Origin: Pseudomonadota bacterium
GTDB taxonomy: Bacteria > Chloroflexota > UBA6077 > JAJPGT01
Assembly (NCBI GenBank): GCA_021325655.1
Contig: JAJPGT010000064.1
Span: 1 to 64,000, forward strand
Direction: 5' to 3'
DNA: 64,000 nt
Both the position numbers and the translations under genes were made by a program. Below are positions 35,533 through 43,979 of this stretch, piece after piece. The notes under the pieces were generated by a model that saw only the letters and a program-made list of their open reading frames with translations, was not told the origin of the DNA and made no database searches. The stretch's first letter is position 1. Each line of letters starts with the position of its first letter.

Positions 35533-36603
35533 ATGTTCCTGCCCTTCGCACGGCGCACCAGGGCCAACGTGCCGCTCGCCGCCCCACCGTCGACCAACGG
35601 CACCCAGGGCGCGGCGAGCGATCAGGACGGTATCGCGGTCGACGTTCCGGTCCCACCGCCGAAGGCCGCGGCGCGGCAGACAACACCCCCTCCGGTACCG
35701 GATGAGCCGGATTGGTACGCCATCCTTGGGGTACCCGAGACCGCAACCCAGGAGCAGATCGCGATCAGCTACCGGCGGCGGGCGGCGGCAACCTACAGCC
35801 GGAGGATTGGCGGGGAACGCGCCACCCGCAACCTGAAGCTGCTCAACGCTGCCTACGAGATTCTTGGCAACCCGGACCGCCGCTTCGATTACGACCAGCG
35901 GCGCGCGCGCTGGCTCGCCGAGCACAGCCTGGACACCTTCCCCCGGCCCGACAGGCGCGACCGTCGCCTCTTCGCCCGCCGCGCTCCAATGGACCGACCC
36001 CGACTGTTCTCCCTGCACCACGAGGATGGGAGCGTTGGGGCGCTGCTGATCCTGATCGTGGTCGGGGCCCTCGTCCTCGCTGCCTTCGCCCTCTCGTACA
36101 AGATTCGCAGCTTCGCTCCGTTCAGCTCCCTTGCAACGCACTTCGGCCTTGTCGCATCCTCTTCTCCTGAAGTCGTGGGTGAGCCGGACACGGGCTTGCA
36201 GCCGCTGAGCAGTAGCACGCCGCTGAAGTTCGCCACGCCCGCGGCGAAGCCCGCCAGCGCCGAGGCGGCGACGCCCACCGCAGAGCCCGACCCGTTCGCC
36301 GGGAGCGCGGCGAGCGTCTCGAATCCAACCCCCGCGGTGGGCAGCCCGATTCAGGTGAAGCTGAAGCTGGTGCAGAATGGGACGCCTATTGCCGACGTGC
36401 CGGTGAGTGCTGTGGCACACTTCCGCACCGTGGACGAGCACTGGCCGGGCGGCAACCGGACCGTGAAGACCGATAAGGATGGCGTCGCGACGATCGAAGC
36501 CAACATTGGCAACGCAACCCGCGGCTACGAAGTGAAGGTGGATGTGACCGCCACGATTGACGGCGCCCCGCACACCTGGACCACGTCCTTCACCCCGCGA
36601 TGA
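35533..36603 (+). CDS. Membrane protein with degenerate J-domain and extracellular Ig-like domain
   Basis: 356 aa from ATG 35533. Residues about 57-115 follow a J-domain pattern (DWYAILGVPETATQEQIAIS, then LKLLNAAYEILGNPDRRFDY), but the HPD tripeptide needed to stimulate Hsp70 is absent; the matching place reads AATYSRR. A single membrane helix lies at about 168-190 (GALLILIVVGALVLAAFAL). A Ser/Pro/Thr linker then leads to an Ig-like domain (about 270-356, VGSPIQVKLKLVQNGTPIAD to TTSFTPR). So an inner J-like head and an outer beta domain. Its stop overlaps thrC by ATGA. Function unknown. Confidence 0.72.
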   Translation: MFLPFARRTRANVPLAAPPSTNGTQGAASDQDGIAVDVPVPPPKAAARQTTPPPVPDEPDWYAILGVPETATQEQIAISYRRRAAATYSRRIGGERATRNLKLLNAAYEILGNPDRRFDYDQRRARWLAEHSLDTFPRPDRRDRRLFARRAPMDRPRLFSLHHEDGSVGALLILIVVGALVLAAFALSYKIRSFAPFSSLATHFGLVASSSPEVVGEPDTGLQPLSSSTPLKFATPAAKPASAEAATPTAEPDPFAGSAASVSNPTPAVGSPIQVKLKLVQNGTPIADVPVSAVAHFRTVDEHWPGGNRTVKTDKDGVATIEANIGNATRGYEVKVDVTATIDGAPHTWTTSFTPR

Positions 36604-37676
36604 CCACGGTAATCCCGCCGCCACATCCCGGCGTCCTGGTGCGCTATCGCCGCATGCTCCCGATTACTGAGGACACGCCCGCGCTCACGCTGGGCGAAGG
36701 CGACACCCCGCTGGTCCAGTCGGTCGCCATCGGGCGCGAGCTCGGCTGCCGGTTGTACTTCAAGCTGGAGGGGTGCAATCCCACCGGCTCGTTCAAGGAC
36801 CGCGGGATGGTGATGGCCGTGGCCAAGGCGGTGGAGGCCGGAAACCGCGCGGTGGTCTGCGCCTCCACTGGCAACACCGCGGCGTCTGCCGCGGCGTACG
36901 CTGCGCGGGCCGGGCTGGAGTCGCTGGTCGTCCTTCCTGAGGGCGGGATCGCAGCCGGGAAGCTCGCCCAGGCGTTCGCCTACGGCGCCAGGGTGATCTC
37001 CGTGCGTGGCTCGTTCGATACCTGCCTGCGACTGGTCCGCGAGCTAGGGCAGCACCACCCGGTGGGGATCGTCAACTCGATCAACCCCTTTCGCCTGGAA
37101 GGGCAAAAGACGGCCGCGTTCGAGATCTGCGACGTGCTGGGCGACGCCCCGGACTTTTTGGCGCTGCCCATTGGCAACGCCGGCAACATCACCGCGTACT
37201 GGCGGGGCTTCCGCCAGTACTACGAGCAGGGCGGGGCCAGCCAGACGCCCCGGCTGCTGGGCTTCCAGGCCGAGGGGGCGGCGCCGCTTGTGCTCGGGCG
37301 GCCGGTCGCCGAGCCGCGAACGGTGGCGAGCGCGATCAAGATTGGCGACCCGGCCAGCCGTGACGGGGCGCTGCGCGCGCGCGACGAATCCGAAGGGATC
37401 ATCGCCGCGGTTTCGGACGACGAGATCCTGGCGGCGTATCGGGACCTGGCGCGCCAGGAAGGGCTGTTCGTCGAGCCGGCCTCGGCCACCGGCGTGGCAG
37501 GTCTGCGCCGCCTGCACCGCGAGCAGCGAGTTGCCCTTCAGGGCAAGACCGTCGTCTGCGTCCTGACCGGCAATGGGTTGAAGGACCCGGACTGTGCCGT
37601 GCGCGAGCACACACCGGCCAGCCTCAGCCCGATCGAGCCGACCCTGGCAGCGATCGAGGCACACCTAGGCTGGTGA
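36600..37676 (+). CDS. thrC: Threonine synthase
   Basis: 358 aa, starting in a 4-bp overlap with the J-like gene. Fold type II PLP enzyme: LGEGDTPLVQS, KLEGCNPTGSFKDRGMVMA with the PLP Lys in SFKDRG, VCASTGNTAASAAAYAARAG, LALPIGNAGNITAYWRGF, and the late VFVEPASATGVAGL type segment. It turns O-phosphohomoserine into threonine. Short class (about 350 aa) as in many Gram-positive and Chloroflexota genomes. Aspartokinase, the first enzyme of the pathway, follows 39 bp downstream. Confidence 0.94.
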   Translation: MTTVIPPPHPGVLVRYRRMLPITEDTPALTLGEGDTPLVQSVAIGRELGCRLYFKLEGCNPTGSFKDRGMVMAVAKAVEAGNRAVVCASTGNTAASAAAYAARAGLESLVVLPEGGIAAGKLAQAFAYGARVISVRGSFDTCLRLVRELGQHHPVGIVNSINPFRLEGQKTAAFEICDVLGDAPDFLALPIGNAGNITAYWRGFRQYYEQGGASQTPRLLGFQAEGAAPLVLGRPVAEPRTVASAIKIGDPASRDGALRARDESEGIIAAVSDDEILAAYRDLARQEGLFVEPASATGVAGLRRLHREQRVALQGKTVVCVLTGNGLKDPDCAVREHTPASLSPIEPTLAAIEAHLGW

Positions 37677-37715
37677 ACGCTTTTCCCGATACACGGCAGA
37701 TGCAGGAGTCTCGGG

Positions 37716-38972
37716 ATGCATGACACGCGGGGCGACCGCCCGGGCCGCCCTCGGGGGCGCCTGCTGGTGCAGAAATACGGCGGGTCATCGCTCGCCACCG
37801 CCGAGCGCATCGTCTCCGCCGCGCAGCGGGTGGCCGCGGCGCGGGCGCAAGGCCATGAGCTGGTCGTCGTCGTCTCGGCGATGGGCGACACCACGGACGA
37901 GCTGATCCAGCTCGCCCGCAGCGTTGCCCGGCAGCCGGACGAGCGCGAGCTGGACCACCTGCTCTCCACAGGGGAGATGGTCTCAGCCACGCTGCTGGCG
38001 ATGGCGCTGGCGGATCGCGGCTGCCCCGCAGTGAGCCTCACCGCGGCCCAAGCGGGCATCCGCACCACCCGAGTGTTCACCCGGGCGCGCATCACGGGCA
38101 TTCAGCCGGAGCGGATCACCCGCGAACTGGACAAGGGCAAGGTCGTGGTAGTGACGGGCTTCCAGGGGATCACCGAGGAGATGGATGTCACCACCCTGGG
38201 TCGCGGCGGCTCGGACACCACCGCGGTGGCGCTGGCGTGCGCCCTGGGCGCGGAGTGCTGCGAGATCTACACCGACGTGGAAGGGGTATACACCGCCGAC
38301 CCGCGCGTGGAGCCCGCGGCGCGGCCGCTCGACCGCATCTCCTACGAGGAGATGCTGGAGCTCGCGCAGCTCGGAGCCAGAGTGATGCACCCGCGCGCGG
38401 TCGAGCTCGGGCTGCTGTTCGGGATGCCGATCCTGGTGCGCTCCAGCTTCAGCGACGCGCCAGGAACCCTGATCACCGGAGGCGAAGAGGTGGAGGTGCG
38501 CAAACACGTGCGCGGGGTTGCGCACGACATGGACGTGGCGAAGATCACCCTGGGTGGCGTGCCCGACCGTCCCGGGATCGCCGCCGCTATCTTCAAGCCG
38601 CTGGCCGACGCATCCATCAACGTCGACGTGATCGCCCAGGCAGCCAGCCTGGAAGGCATCACCGAGCTGTCGTTCACCATCAGCCGCGGCGACCTGCCGA
38701 AAGCACTGCCGATGATGAAGGAGGTGGCGCGCCAGATCGGGGCAACCGCGCTGGACACCTCGGACAGGCTGGCCAAGGTCTCGATCGTCGGCACCGGGAT
38801 GCAGAGCGCGCCGGGGTACGCGGCGCGGATGTTCAGCGCCCTAGCCCAGGCGAACATCAACATCGACATGATCAGCACGTCGGATATCCGCATCACCTGC
38901 GTCATCGACCGCGAGCGGGTGGAGGAGGCGGTGCGGGTGCTGCATCGGGCGTTCGAGCTCGACACCGACTAG
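37716..38972 (+). CDS. lysC: Aspartate kinase (monofunctional, with two ACT domains)
   Basis: 418 aa. The kinase domain starts LLVQKYGGSSLATAERI and carries LLSTGEMVSATLLAMAL, VVVTGFQGITEEMDVTTLGR and CEIYTDVEGVYTADPRVEP. Two ACT domains occupy about residues 270-418 (VAKITLGGVPDRPGIAAAIF and AKVSIVGTGMQSAPGYAARM), the usual site of lysine/threonine feedback. It phosphorylates aspartate at the head of the Lys/Thr/Met pathway. Together with thrC it forms a small amino-acid operon. Confidence 0.95.
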   Translation: MHDTRGDRPGRPRGRLLVQKYGGSSLATAERIVSAAQRVAAARAQGHELVVVVSAMGDTTDELIQLARSVARQPDERELDHLLSTGEMVSATLLAMALADRGCPAVSLTAAQAGIRTTRVFTRARITGIQPERITRELDKGKVVVVTGFQGITEEMDVTTLGRGGSDTTAVALACALGAECCEIYTDVEGVYTADPRVEPAARPLDRISYEEMLELAQLGARVMHPRAVELGLLFGMPILVRSSFSDAPGTLITGGEEVEVRKHVRGVAHDMDVAKITLGGVPDRPGIAAAIFKPLADASINVDVIAQAASLEGITELSFTISRGDLPKALPMMKEVARQIGATALDTSDRLAKVSIVGTGMQSAPGYAARMFSALAQANINIDMISTSDIRITCVIDRERVEEAVRVLHRAFELDTD

Positions 38973-39123
38973 CTGGGTGGCCTCGCTTGCCCGTGCCCGC
39001 GGGCCGGCACAGATCTCGCTCCATGGCGAAGCGGCCGGCCCGGCGAGCCTGGCCGGTATACTGGGCGCGGCTGGTACCCTGTGACACAGCCGGGGACCAC
39101 CGGGGCTACGGGAGAGCACGGCG

Positions 39124-39714
39124 GTGCAGGACTGGCTCAGCAGGCTCACCTCGCTCTGGCCGGGCTGGGCGGCGCGCCCGAGCCGAGGCCGGACGCGCCC
39201 TGGCGCCATCCCGGCCACCACGTCCTACACCCCGCGTCGTCCGCTCCGCAATCCCCGCCAGGCGAGCCAGAGCGGGACAGCGAGCGCGCTCATCTTCCTC
39301 CTCGTCACCGTCCTGCTCGGGGCTGGCCTGTACGCCGGCCTGCACTGGGCTACCACCACCCGCGGCGGACTACTCTCCAGCGCGGTAGGAGCGAGCGGTA
39401 TTCTCCCTACCGCGGCCGCTTCCCCCACCCGCGGCCTCCAGTTCGTAACCCCCACCCCGCAATCGGGCACCGCGGCCGCGACGCCTAGCCCCGAATCGCC
39501 GGGCGCGACGCCCACCCCCACTCGGCGGGTCCACGTCGTGGAGGCGGGCGACAGTCCGGCCAAGATCGCGCAGAAGTACGGGGTGAAGGTCGAGGACCTG
39601 ATGAAGGTGAACAACATCACCGACCCGCGACGGCTGCGGGTCGGCCAGGAGCTGGTCATCCCGGACTCCAGCGACGGGGCCGCGGCCACCCCGACGCCCG
39701 CCCCACACGGCTGA
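39124..39714 (+). CDS. Single-pass membrane protein with LysM domain
   Basis: 196 aa with a GTG start. A basic N-terminal tail of about 50 residues is followed by a membrane helix (ALIFLLVTVLLGAGLYAGLH), a Thr/Pro/Ala-rich extracellular linker of about 60 residues, and a LysM domain (about 137-180: HVVEAGDSPAKIAQKYGVKV, DLMKVNNITDPRRLRVGQEL). LysM binds N-acetylglucosamine in peptidoglycan, so the protein probably ties membrane and wall together. No catalytic domain. Precedes tRNA-Thr by 62 bp. Confidence 0.85.
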   Translation: MQDWLSRLTSLWPGWAARPSRGRTRPGAIPATTSYTPRRPLRNPRQASQSGTASALIFLLVTVLLGAGLYAGLHWATTTRGGLLSSAVGASGILPTAAASPTRGLQFVTPTPQSGTAAATPSPESPGATPTPTRRVHVVEAGDSPAKIAQKYGVKVEDLMKVNNITDPRRLRVGQELVIPDSSDGAAATPTPAPHG

Positions 39715-39776
39715 TCCGGATCGAGGCGACAGGAAGGCTGAAGCCCGAGCCCGCAATTGGCTATACTCTAGCGCGC

Positions 39777-39848
39777 GCCGACGTAGCTCAGCGGTAGAGC
39801 AGCTGTTTCGTAAACAGCAGGCCGCCGGTTCGAATCCGGCCGTCGGCT
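39777..39848 (+). tRNA. tRNA-Thr (anticodon CGT)
   Basis: 72 nt. Acceptor GCCGACG pairs with CGTCGGC, the anticodon loop is TTCGTAA in stem GCTGT/ACAGC, and the T-arm GCCGG-TTCGAAT-CCGGC is perfect. CCA is not encoded. It reads ACG codons. Its 3' 29 nt plus four bases are repeated at 39987-40019. Confidence 0.95.
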
Positions 39849-39852
39849 CCCC
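39820..39852 (+). repeat. 33-bp repeat copy 1 (3' end of tRNA-Thr), att-like
   Basis: The last 29 nt of the tRNA gene plus four bases match 39987-40019 exactly over 33 bp. Such tRNA 3'-end duplications are the hallmark of tyrosine-integrase attachment sites. A further 15-bp repeat, ACCAGGAAGGGGCGG, follows at 39856-39870 and recurs at 39964-39978, just ahead of the second copy. Confidence 0.85.
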
Positions 39853-39986
39853 GCTACCAGGAAGGGGCGGCCGTCCCCGGGGCGCGACAGACCCCGCCGT
39901 GTAGCAACCGGTGTAGCAACCCGGGCGGCCGGTGACGGACGTTGGCGGACAGCGCGGCGGCGCACCAGGAAGGGGCGGACGCCGGT

Positions 39987-40019
39987 GGCCGCCGGTTCGA
40001 ATCCGGCCGTCGGCTCCCC
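39987..40019 (+). repeat. 33-bp repeat copy 2 (tRNA-Thr 3' end), att-like
   Basis: Exact second copy of 39820-39852, without the 5' half of a tRNA. After it, TTCACCAGAAGAGACGG resembles the sequence after copy 1, so homology continues weakly past the repeat. The 134 bp between the copies holds no gene I can recognise. Scar of an excised element or of a small duplication. Confidence 0.85.
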
Positions 40020-40123
40020 TTCACCAGAAGAGACGGCCCAGGGGGACCGTTCCTTCGCTGCGCCTGATGCCAACTGGCGCGGCCAGCGCACGCCGCCAGC
40101 CCAGAGCCCGCCGCCTGGTCGCG

Positions 40124-40425
40124 CTACTGGGCCATGGGCTGCGGCTGCAGCTCGACCAGGACGGCGTCACGCCAGCCGGTGCGCAGTTCGTCGCCGCCGA
40201 GCCAGACCAGCGTGTTCTTGAGCCAGCGGGCGTCGTCGAGATCGGTCTCCAGTACCGCGCGCCACTCCTCGTCGGATAGCTCCACGCTGGGACGGATGGC
40301 ATTGATCCCGGCGTTGTTCACCAGCAGATCGACCCGACCCAGCGCCCGAGGGCGGCGGCCACGAGGGCCTGAGCGGTACGCAACTCACGCACGTCGCCCG
40401 GGACGACTTCTCCCTCAGCGCCCGT
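40124..40425 (-). pseudogene. Frameshifted SDR fragment with foreign C-terminal tail
   Basis: Reading leftward, one frame gives EVVPGDVRELRTAQALVAAA; after a one-base shift near 40340 the next gives GRVDLLVNNAGINAIRPSVE and LSDEEWRAVLETDL, a standard SDR middle region with the NNAG motif. The N-terminal Gly-rich loop and the catalytic YxxxK part are missing. From about 40225 on, the frame changes to LKNTLVWLGGDELRTGWRDA, which is not SDR-like (the GWRDAVLVEL piece resembles sulfatase-type sequences, a weak guess). It looks like debris joined at the integration site. Confidence 0.6.
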
Positions 40426-40635
40426 GCGTTGGGCCTAGCGGCTCGCGGGCGAGTTCAGGACGCTGTATGCACCGGGCTTCCACCTGCCCCCGGCTCTCTG
40501 AGCATTGAGGCGCCCCTACTGCTCCCCGTCAACGCCTTCTGGCTGTTCGGCTGCCAACGAGGCTATCAACGGACGCGAGCGACTGTCAAGAAGATGAGTC
40601 CGCCGCTCCTCGCAGCGGCGGGCGCTTTCGCGCCG

Positions 40636-41913
40636 CTACGGCAGGAGCGTGTCCCCGAGGAAGCGGCCACTGTCGGGCGCGCCGGGCAGAACGAAGAAAT
40701 AGCCGCCGCCGATCGGGCGAATGTACTCCTCCAGCGGCTCGCCGTTCAGCCGCGCCTGGATGGAGGCGAAGCCATGCTCGATGCTGCGCTGGAAGCAGAT
40801 GAACACCAGGCCTTGGTCGAGCTGGCCAGCCTCGTCGAAGCCGCGCGAGTAGGAGAAGCTGCGCCGCAGGATGCGCCGGGCCATCGCCTCGGGTGTACGC
40901 GGGTTGGCGAGGCGGATGTGCGCGTCGAGCGGGATCACCCGCCCGTCGGGGTCGGCGTCGTAGTCGGGCGGATCCTCCTCGCGCGCGGCTCCCAGTGGGG
41001 CGCCCGTCGCCTTGTGGCGACCGATGATCCGCTCCTGCTCGCGGAGCGAAGCGCGGTCCCAGCGCTCGACGAACATGCGGATGATGCGGACCACCTGGTA
41101 GGTGCCGCCAGCGGACCAGGCGGGCTCGCCGCTGCCCGGCTGGACCCACACGAGCTGGTCCATCAGCGCCGCGTCGGTCGGGTCCGGGTTGGCGGTGCCA
41201 TCTTTGAAGCCAAGCAGGTTGCGGGCCGTGGCGCGCCCCGGCTGCCTGGAGCGTTCGGGGTGGGTGAAGCATTCCCGCATCCAGCGCAGCACGAGGGTGT
41301 CGCGCGTGTGGGCCATCAGGTCGCGCAGGGCGTGCAGGCAGGTTTCCAGGCGATCGGCGCAGAGCTGAAGCAGCAGGTCGCCGTGGCAGAGCCGCGGGTT
41401 GAGCGCGTCGTTGGGGAAGCGGGGCATCGCGACGAGGTCTCGCGGGCGATGGCTGGCGAGGCCGAAGCGGGCGTCGAAGAGCGAGGCGCCCACCGCCATG
41501 GTCACCGTCAGGTTCCCGGGAGGGACCTGCAGGCCGAGGATGCCGGAGTCGGCCGGGGGGAGCAACGGGTTGCGCTCTGGCGGGGCGAAGCCGGCCATCA
41601 AGAGCCGGACCCGTTCGGTGATGGTTCGGAACATCGCCGCCAGCGCGGCGCGGTCGGTCGCGGTGGTATCCAGCGCCGCCAGGATCGCGGCCGCCGGCGC
41701 CGGATCGAGGATGCCGGGCTGGTGCGCGCCGTGGAACGGGACCGCGCGGCCCGCCTCGTCCACCAACGGGGCCGGCGGACCGCTCAGGCCGGCGGTGGGA
41801 GCGCTGGTCGGGGCGCAGCCGGCGAGCGCCCCGGCTCCGAGCGCGGCAGCCGCCACGCTGCCTCGCAGGAAGTCCCGGCGGCGCACTCGTCGCTGGTTGG
41901 GAAACTCGCGCAT
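40636..41913 (-). CDS. efeB: Tat-exported Dyp-type heme peroxidase / deferrochelatase EfeB
   Basis: 425 aa. Twin-Arg signal RRRDFLRGSVAAAALGAG at the N-terminus; a Cys (ALAGC) may add a lipid anchor. Dyp hallmarks: NLLGFKDGTANP (GxxDG motif with the catalytic Asp), a distal Arg region, and the heme-binding part FSYSRGFDEAGQLDQGLVFI with RPIGGGYFFVLPG near the end. In EfeUOB systems it helps release or oxidise iron in the outer compartment. Last gene of the operon, 21 bp behind efeO. Confidence 0.93.
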   Translation of the reverse strand: MREFPNQRRVRRRDFLRGSVAAAALGAGALAGCAPTSAPTAGLSGPPAPLVDEAGRAVPFHGAHQPGILDPAPAAAILAALDTTATDRAALAAMFRTITERVRLLMAGFAPPERNPLLPPADSGILGLQVPPGNLTVTMAVGASLFDARFGLASHRPRDLVAMPRFPNDALNPRLCHGDLLLQLCADRLETCLHALRDLMAHTRDTLVLRWMRECFTHPERSRQPGRATARNLLGFKDGTANPDPTDAALMDQLVWVQPGSGEPAWSAGGTYQVVRIIRMFVERWDRASLREQERIIGRHKATGAPLGAAREEDPPDYDADPDGRVIPLDAHIRLANPRTPEAMARRILRRSFSYSRGFDEAGQLDQGLVFICFQRSIEHGFASIQARLNGEPLEEYIRPIGGGYFFVLPGAPDSGRFLGDTLLP

Positions 41914-41934
41914 CGGGAGTCCATCCCTCGGCCG

Positions 41935-43107
41935 TCACTCGACACCCAGCGTCCCGGGGACGCGCGCGAGGTCCTCGGCGAGTTTGGCGAGCGCCGCCTG
42001 CATCGCCCGCTTGTCGTCCGGGGTAAGCCGGTCGTAGGGCTGGTAGCCGCCGTCGGGCAGACGGTACCTGGCGAGCATCCCGTCCAGCCGGGTGAAGCCC
42101 TCGTCGATGCTGCTGGTGAGCGCCGGATCCGTCTGGGCCAGCAGCGGCCGGGCGAGGTCGAAGATGCGGCGCGAGCCCTCCAGGTTAGCGGCGAAGTCCC
42201 AGAGGTCGGTGTGCGAGGAGCGGTCCTCCTCGCCGGTGATCTTGGTCTGTGAGACCTCCTCGATGAGTTCACCGGCGCCCTTCAGCATCACCGCGGGCGG
42301 GATGTCCAGCGTGGCGACTTTCGCCTGCAGTGCGCGCACGTCCTGGTCGAGCCGGGCGGCGATGGGCGCCAGGCCGGCGGTGGTCTGGTCGGCGAACAGC
42401 CCCTTCTCCAGGCGGTGGAAGCCGGTGAACGCCGGGTCGTCCGGCCCGGAATACTCGTCCACCCGGGCGTCGATCGCGGTGTCCAGCTCGGTGAAGAGTT
42501 CCGCAATCGGCTCGATCCGCTCGTAGCGCACCCGCGCCGGGGCGTAACGCGCCTGCGCGGCGGCGAGGTCGCCGGCCGCGACCGCGCTGGTGAAGGCAGC
42601 GGTCTCCTCCACGAGCTGGGCAACCTCGCTCACCACGTAGCGCTTGTACTCAGCGCTGGCGGCGGCGAGCGCCGCCTGGCCCACACCGGCCCTGGGGAGT
42701 GGCGCGGGCGCCGGGCCGCCGGCGACCGTGAGCGTCGCCCGCGGCCCGGTGCGCGAGCCGCAGAGCGCAGTGTAGCTGCCGCCGTCGAGACGGACACGCA
42801 GCCGCTTCACAAAGCCGGGGACGAGGTTCTCGACCTCGGCCACTAACCGGTCTCCGGCCAGGATCTCGAACTCCACGGTGTCGCTGGATTGGTTGGTGAC
42901 CACGAACGTGATCGGACCGGCCGTAGCCGAGAGCGCGGCTGGCTCGCAGCCGCTGTCGGTGATCGCCACGGGCACCTCAGCCTCGGCAGTGGCCGCGGCG
43001 GGCGAGGCGACGCCGCCAGCGCCCGCCGCGCAGCCGCTCGCGAGCAGCAGCGCCAGACCGAGCAGACCGAGCCGGGGCAGACGCGGGCAAGTAACACGCT
43101 CGAGCAC
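41935..43107 (-). CDS. efeO: Iron uptake lipoprotein EfeO (cupredoxin plus M75 domain)
   Basis: 390 aa from GTG 43107 with GGAGG upstream; longer frames overlap efeU and are not protein-like. Signal with lipobox LLASGC. A cupredoxin-like domain (about 45-135: VPVAITDSGCEPAALSATAG to YTALCGSRTG) is followed by the helical M75/imelysin-like domain with the HxxE-type motif region FTGFHRLEKGLFAD. It binds Fe (and possibly Cu) outside the cell and hands it to EfeU. Lies 25 bp behind efeU. Confidence 0.92.
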   Translation of the reverse strand: MLERVTCPRLPRLGLLGLALLLASGCAAGAGGVASPAAATAEAEVPVAITDSGCEPAALSATAGPITFVVTNQSSDTVEFEILAGDRLVAEVENLVPGFVKRLRVRLDGGSYTALCGSRTGPRATLTVAGGPAPAPLPRAGVGQAALAAASAEYKRYVVSEVAQLVEETAAFTSAVAAGDLAAAQARYAPARVRYERIEPIAELFTELDTAIDARVDEYSGPDDPAFTGFHRLEKGLFADQTTAGLAPIAARLDQDVRALQAKVATLDIPPAVMLKGAGELIEEVSQTKITGEEDRSSHTDLWDFAANLEGSRRIFDLARPLLAQTDPALTSSIDEGFTRLDGMLARYRLPDGGYQPYDRLTPDDKRAMQAALAKLAEDLARVPGTLGVE

Positions 43108-43132
43108 AGGGAGCCTCCAGGAAGTGGTCGGG

Positions 43133-43972
43133 TCAGTTCCTCGCCTGCGCCGTCCCGTGGGCAAAGCCCGGCAGACGTTCGCCACGCAGGAAGAGGAACA
43201 GGATGGGCCCCAGATAGGCCCAGTAGACAACCGCCTCGCCGATGGTGGGAGAGGCGGAGTAGCCGAACAGCCCGCGGAGCACTGCCCCGAGCGGGCTGGT
43301 CTCGCGCAGGATGCCGCTCGTGTCGTACGCCGGCTCCAGCAGCGCGTTCCACAGCCCGGCTTCGTGTAGCTCGTGTAGCGCGGTCGCGAGCAGCCCGGCG
43401 CTAACGAAGATGAGGAACAGGCCCGTCCAGCGGAAGAAGCGCGCCAGGTCCAGCCGCCCCCCACGATAGAGTCCGACCCCGAAGGCCACCGCCAGCGCCA
43501 GTCCAAGCGCCGCTCCCAGCGGGGCCTCGATCCCTCGGCTCTGCTGGAAGACGGCAAGCAGAAACAGGACGCTTTCCAGCCCCTCGCGGGAGACGGCCAG
43601 GAACGCCGTGCCGACCAGCGCCAAGCTCCACGTCTGCCCGGCGCTCGCTGCCCGCTCCACCCGGCCCTGGAGTTCACGCTGCAGCGTGCGGCCGGCGTGG
43701 CACATCCAGAACAGCATCCAGGTCAGCACCCCCGCTGCGGTCGCCGGGACCACGGCTTCGAAGAGTTCCTGCACCCGGGTCGGTAGCTCGGCGCTGAGCC
43801 AGGTCAGGGTCAGCCCGAGCACAAGGCAGAGGGCAACTGCGGCGAGAACGCCGGCCCAGACCGCCGGGAGCAGCGCCTCGCGCCCGGTCCGCTTCAGATA
43901 GGCAGCCACGATGGCGACGATCAGCGCCGCCTCGATCCCCTCGCGCAGCATGATCACCAGTGGAGCAACCAT
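43133..43972 (-). CDS. efeU: High-affinity iron permease EfeU (FTR1 family)
   Basis: 279 aa, seven predicted helices. Two REGxE iron-passage motifs are present: MLREGIEAALIVAIVAAY in helix 1 and VSREGLESVLFLLAVF in helix 4. The C-terminal helix VYWAYLGPILFLFLRG is typical. It imports ferric or ferrous iron together with EfeO and EfeB. It lies 7 bp behind the bifunctional-nuclease-like gene, so the operon order is BFN-like, efeU, efeO, efeB. Confidence 0.94.
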   Translation of the reverse strand: MVAPLVIMLREGIEAALIVAIVAAYLKRTGREALLPAVWAGVLAAVALCLVLGLTLTWLSAELPTRVQELFEAVVPATAAGVLTWMLFWMCHAGRTLQRELQGRVERAASAGQTWSLALVGTAFLAVSREGLESVLFLLAVFQQSRGIEAPLGAALGLALAVAFGVGLYRGGRLDLARFFRWTGLFLIFVSAGLLATALHELHEAGLWNALLEPAYDTSGILRETSPLGAVLRGLFGYSASPTIGEAVVYWAYLGPILFLFLRGERLPGFAHGTAQARN

Positions 43973-43979
43973 CGATCCC

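Noticed and set aside
40429..42252. 607-codon open frame on the plus strand
   Set aside because: Exactly antisense to efeB and part of efeO, both of which have clear motifs; the translation has none.
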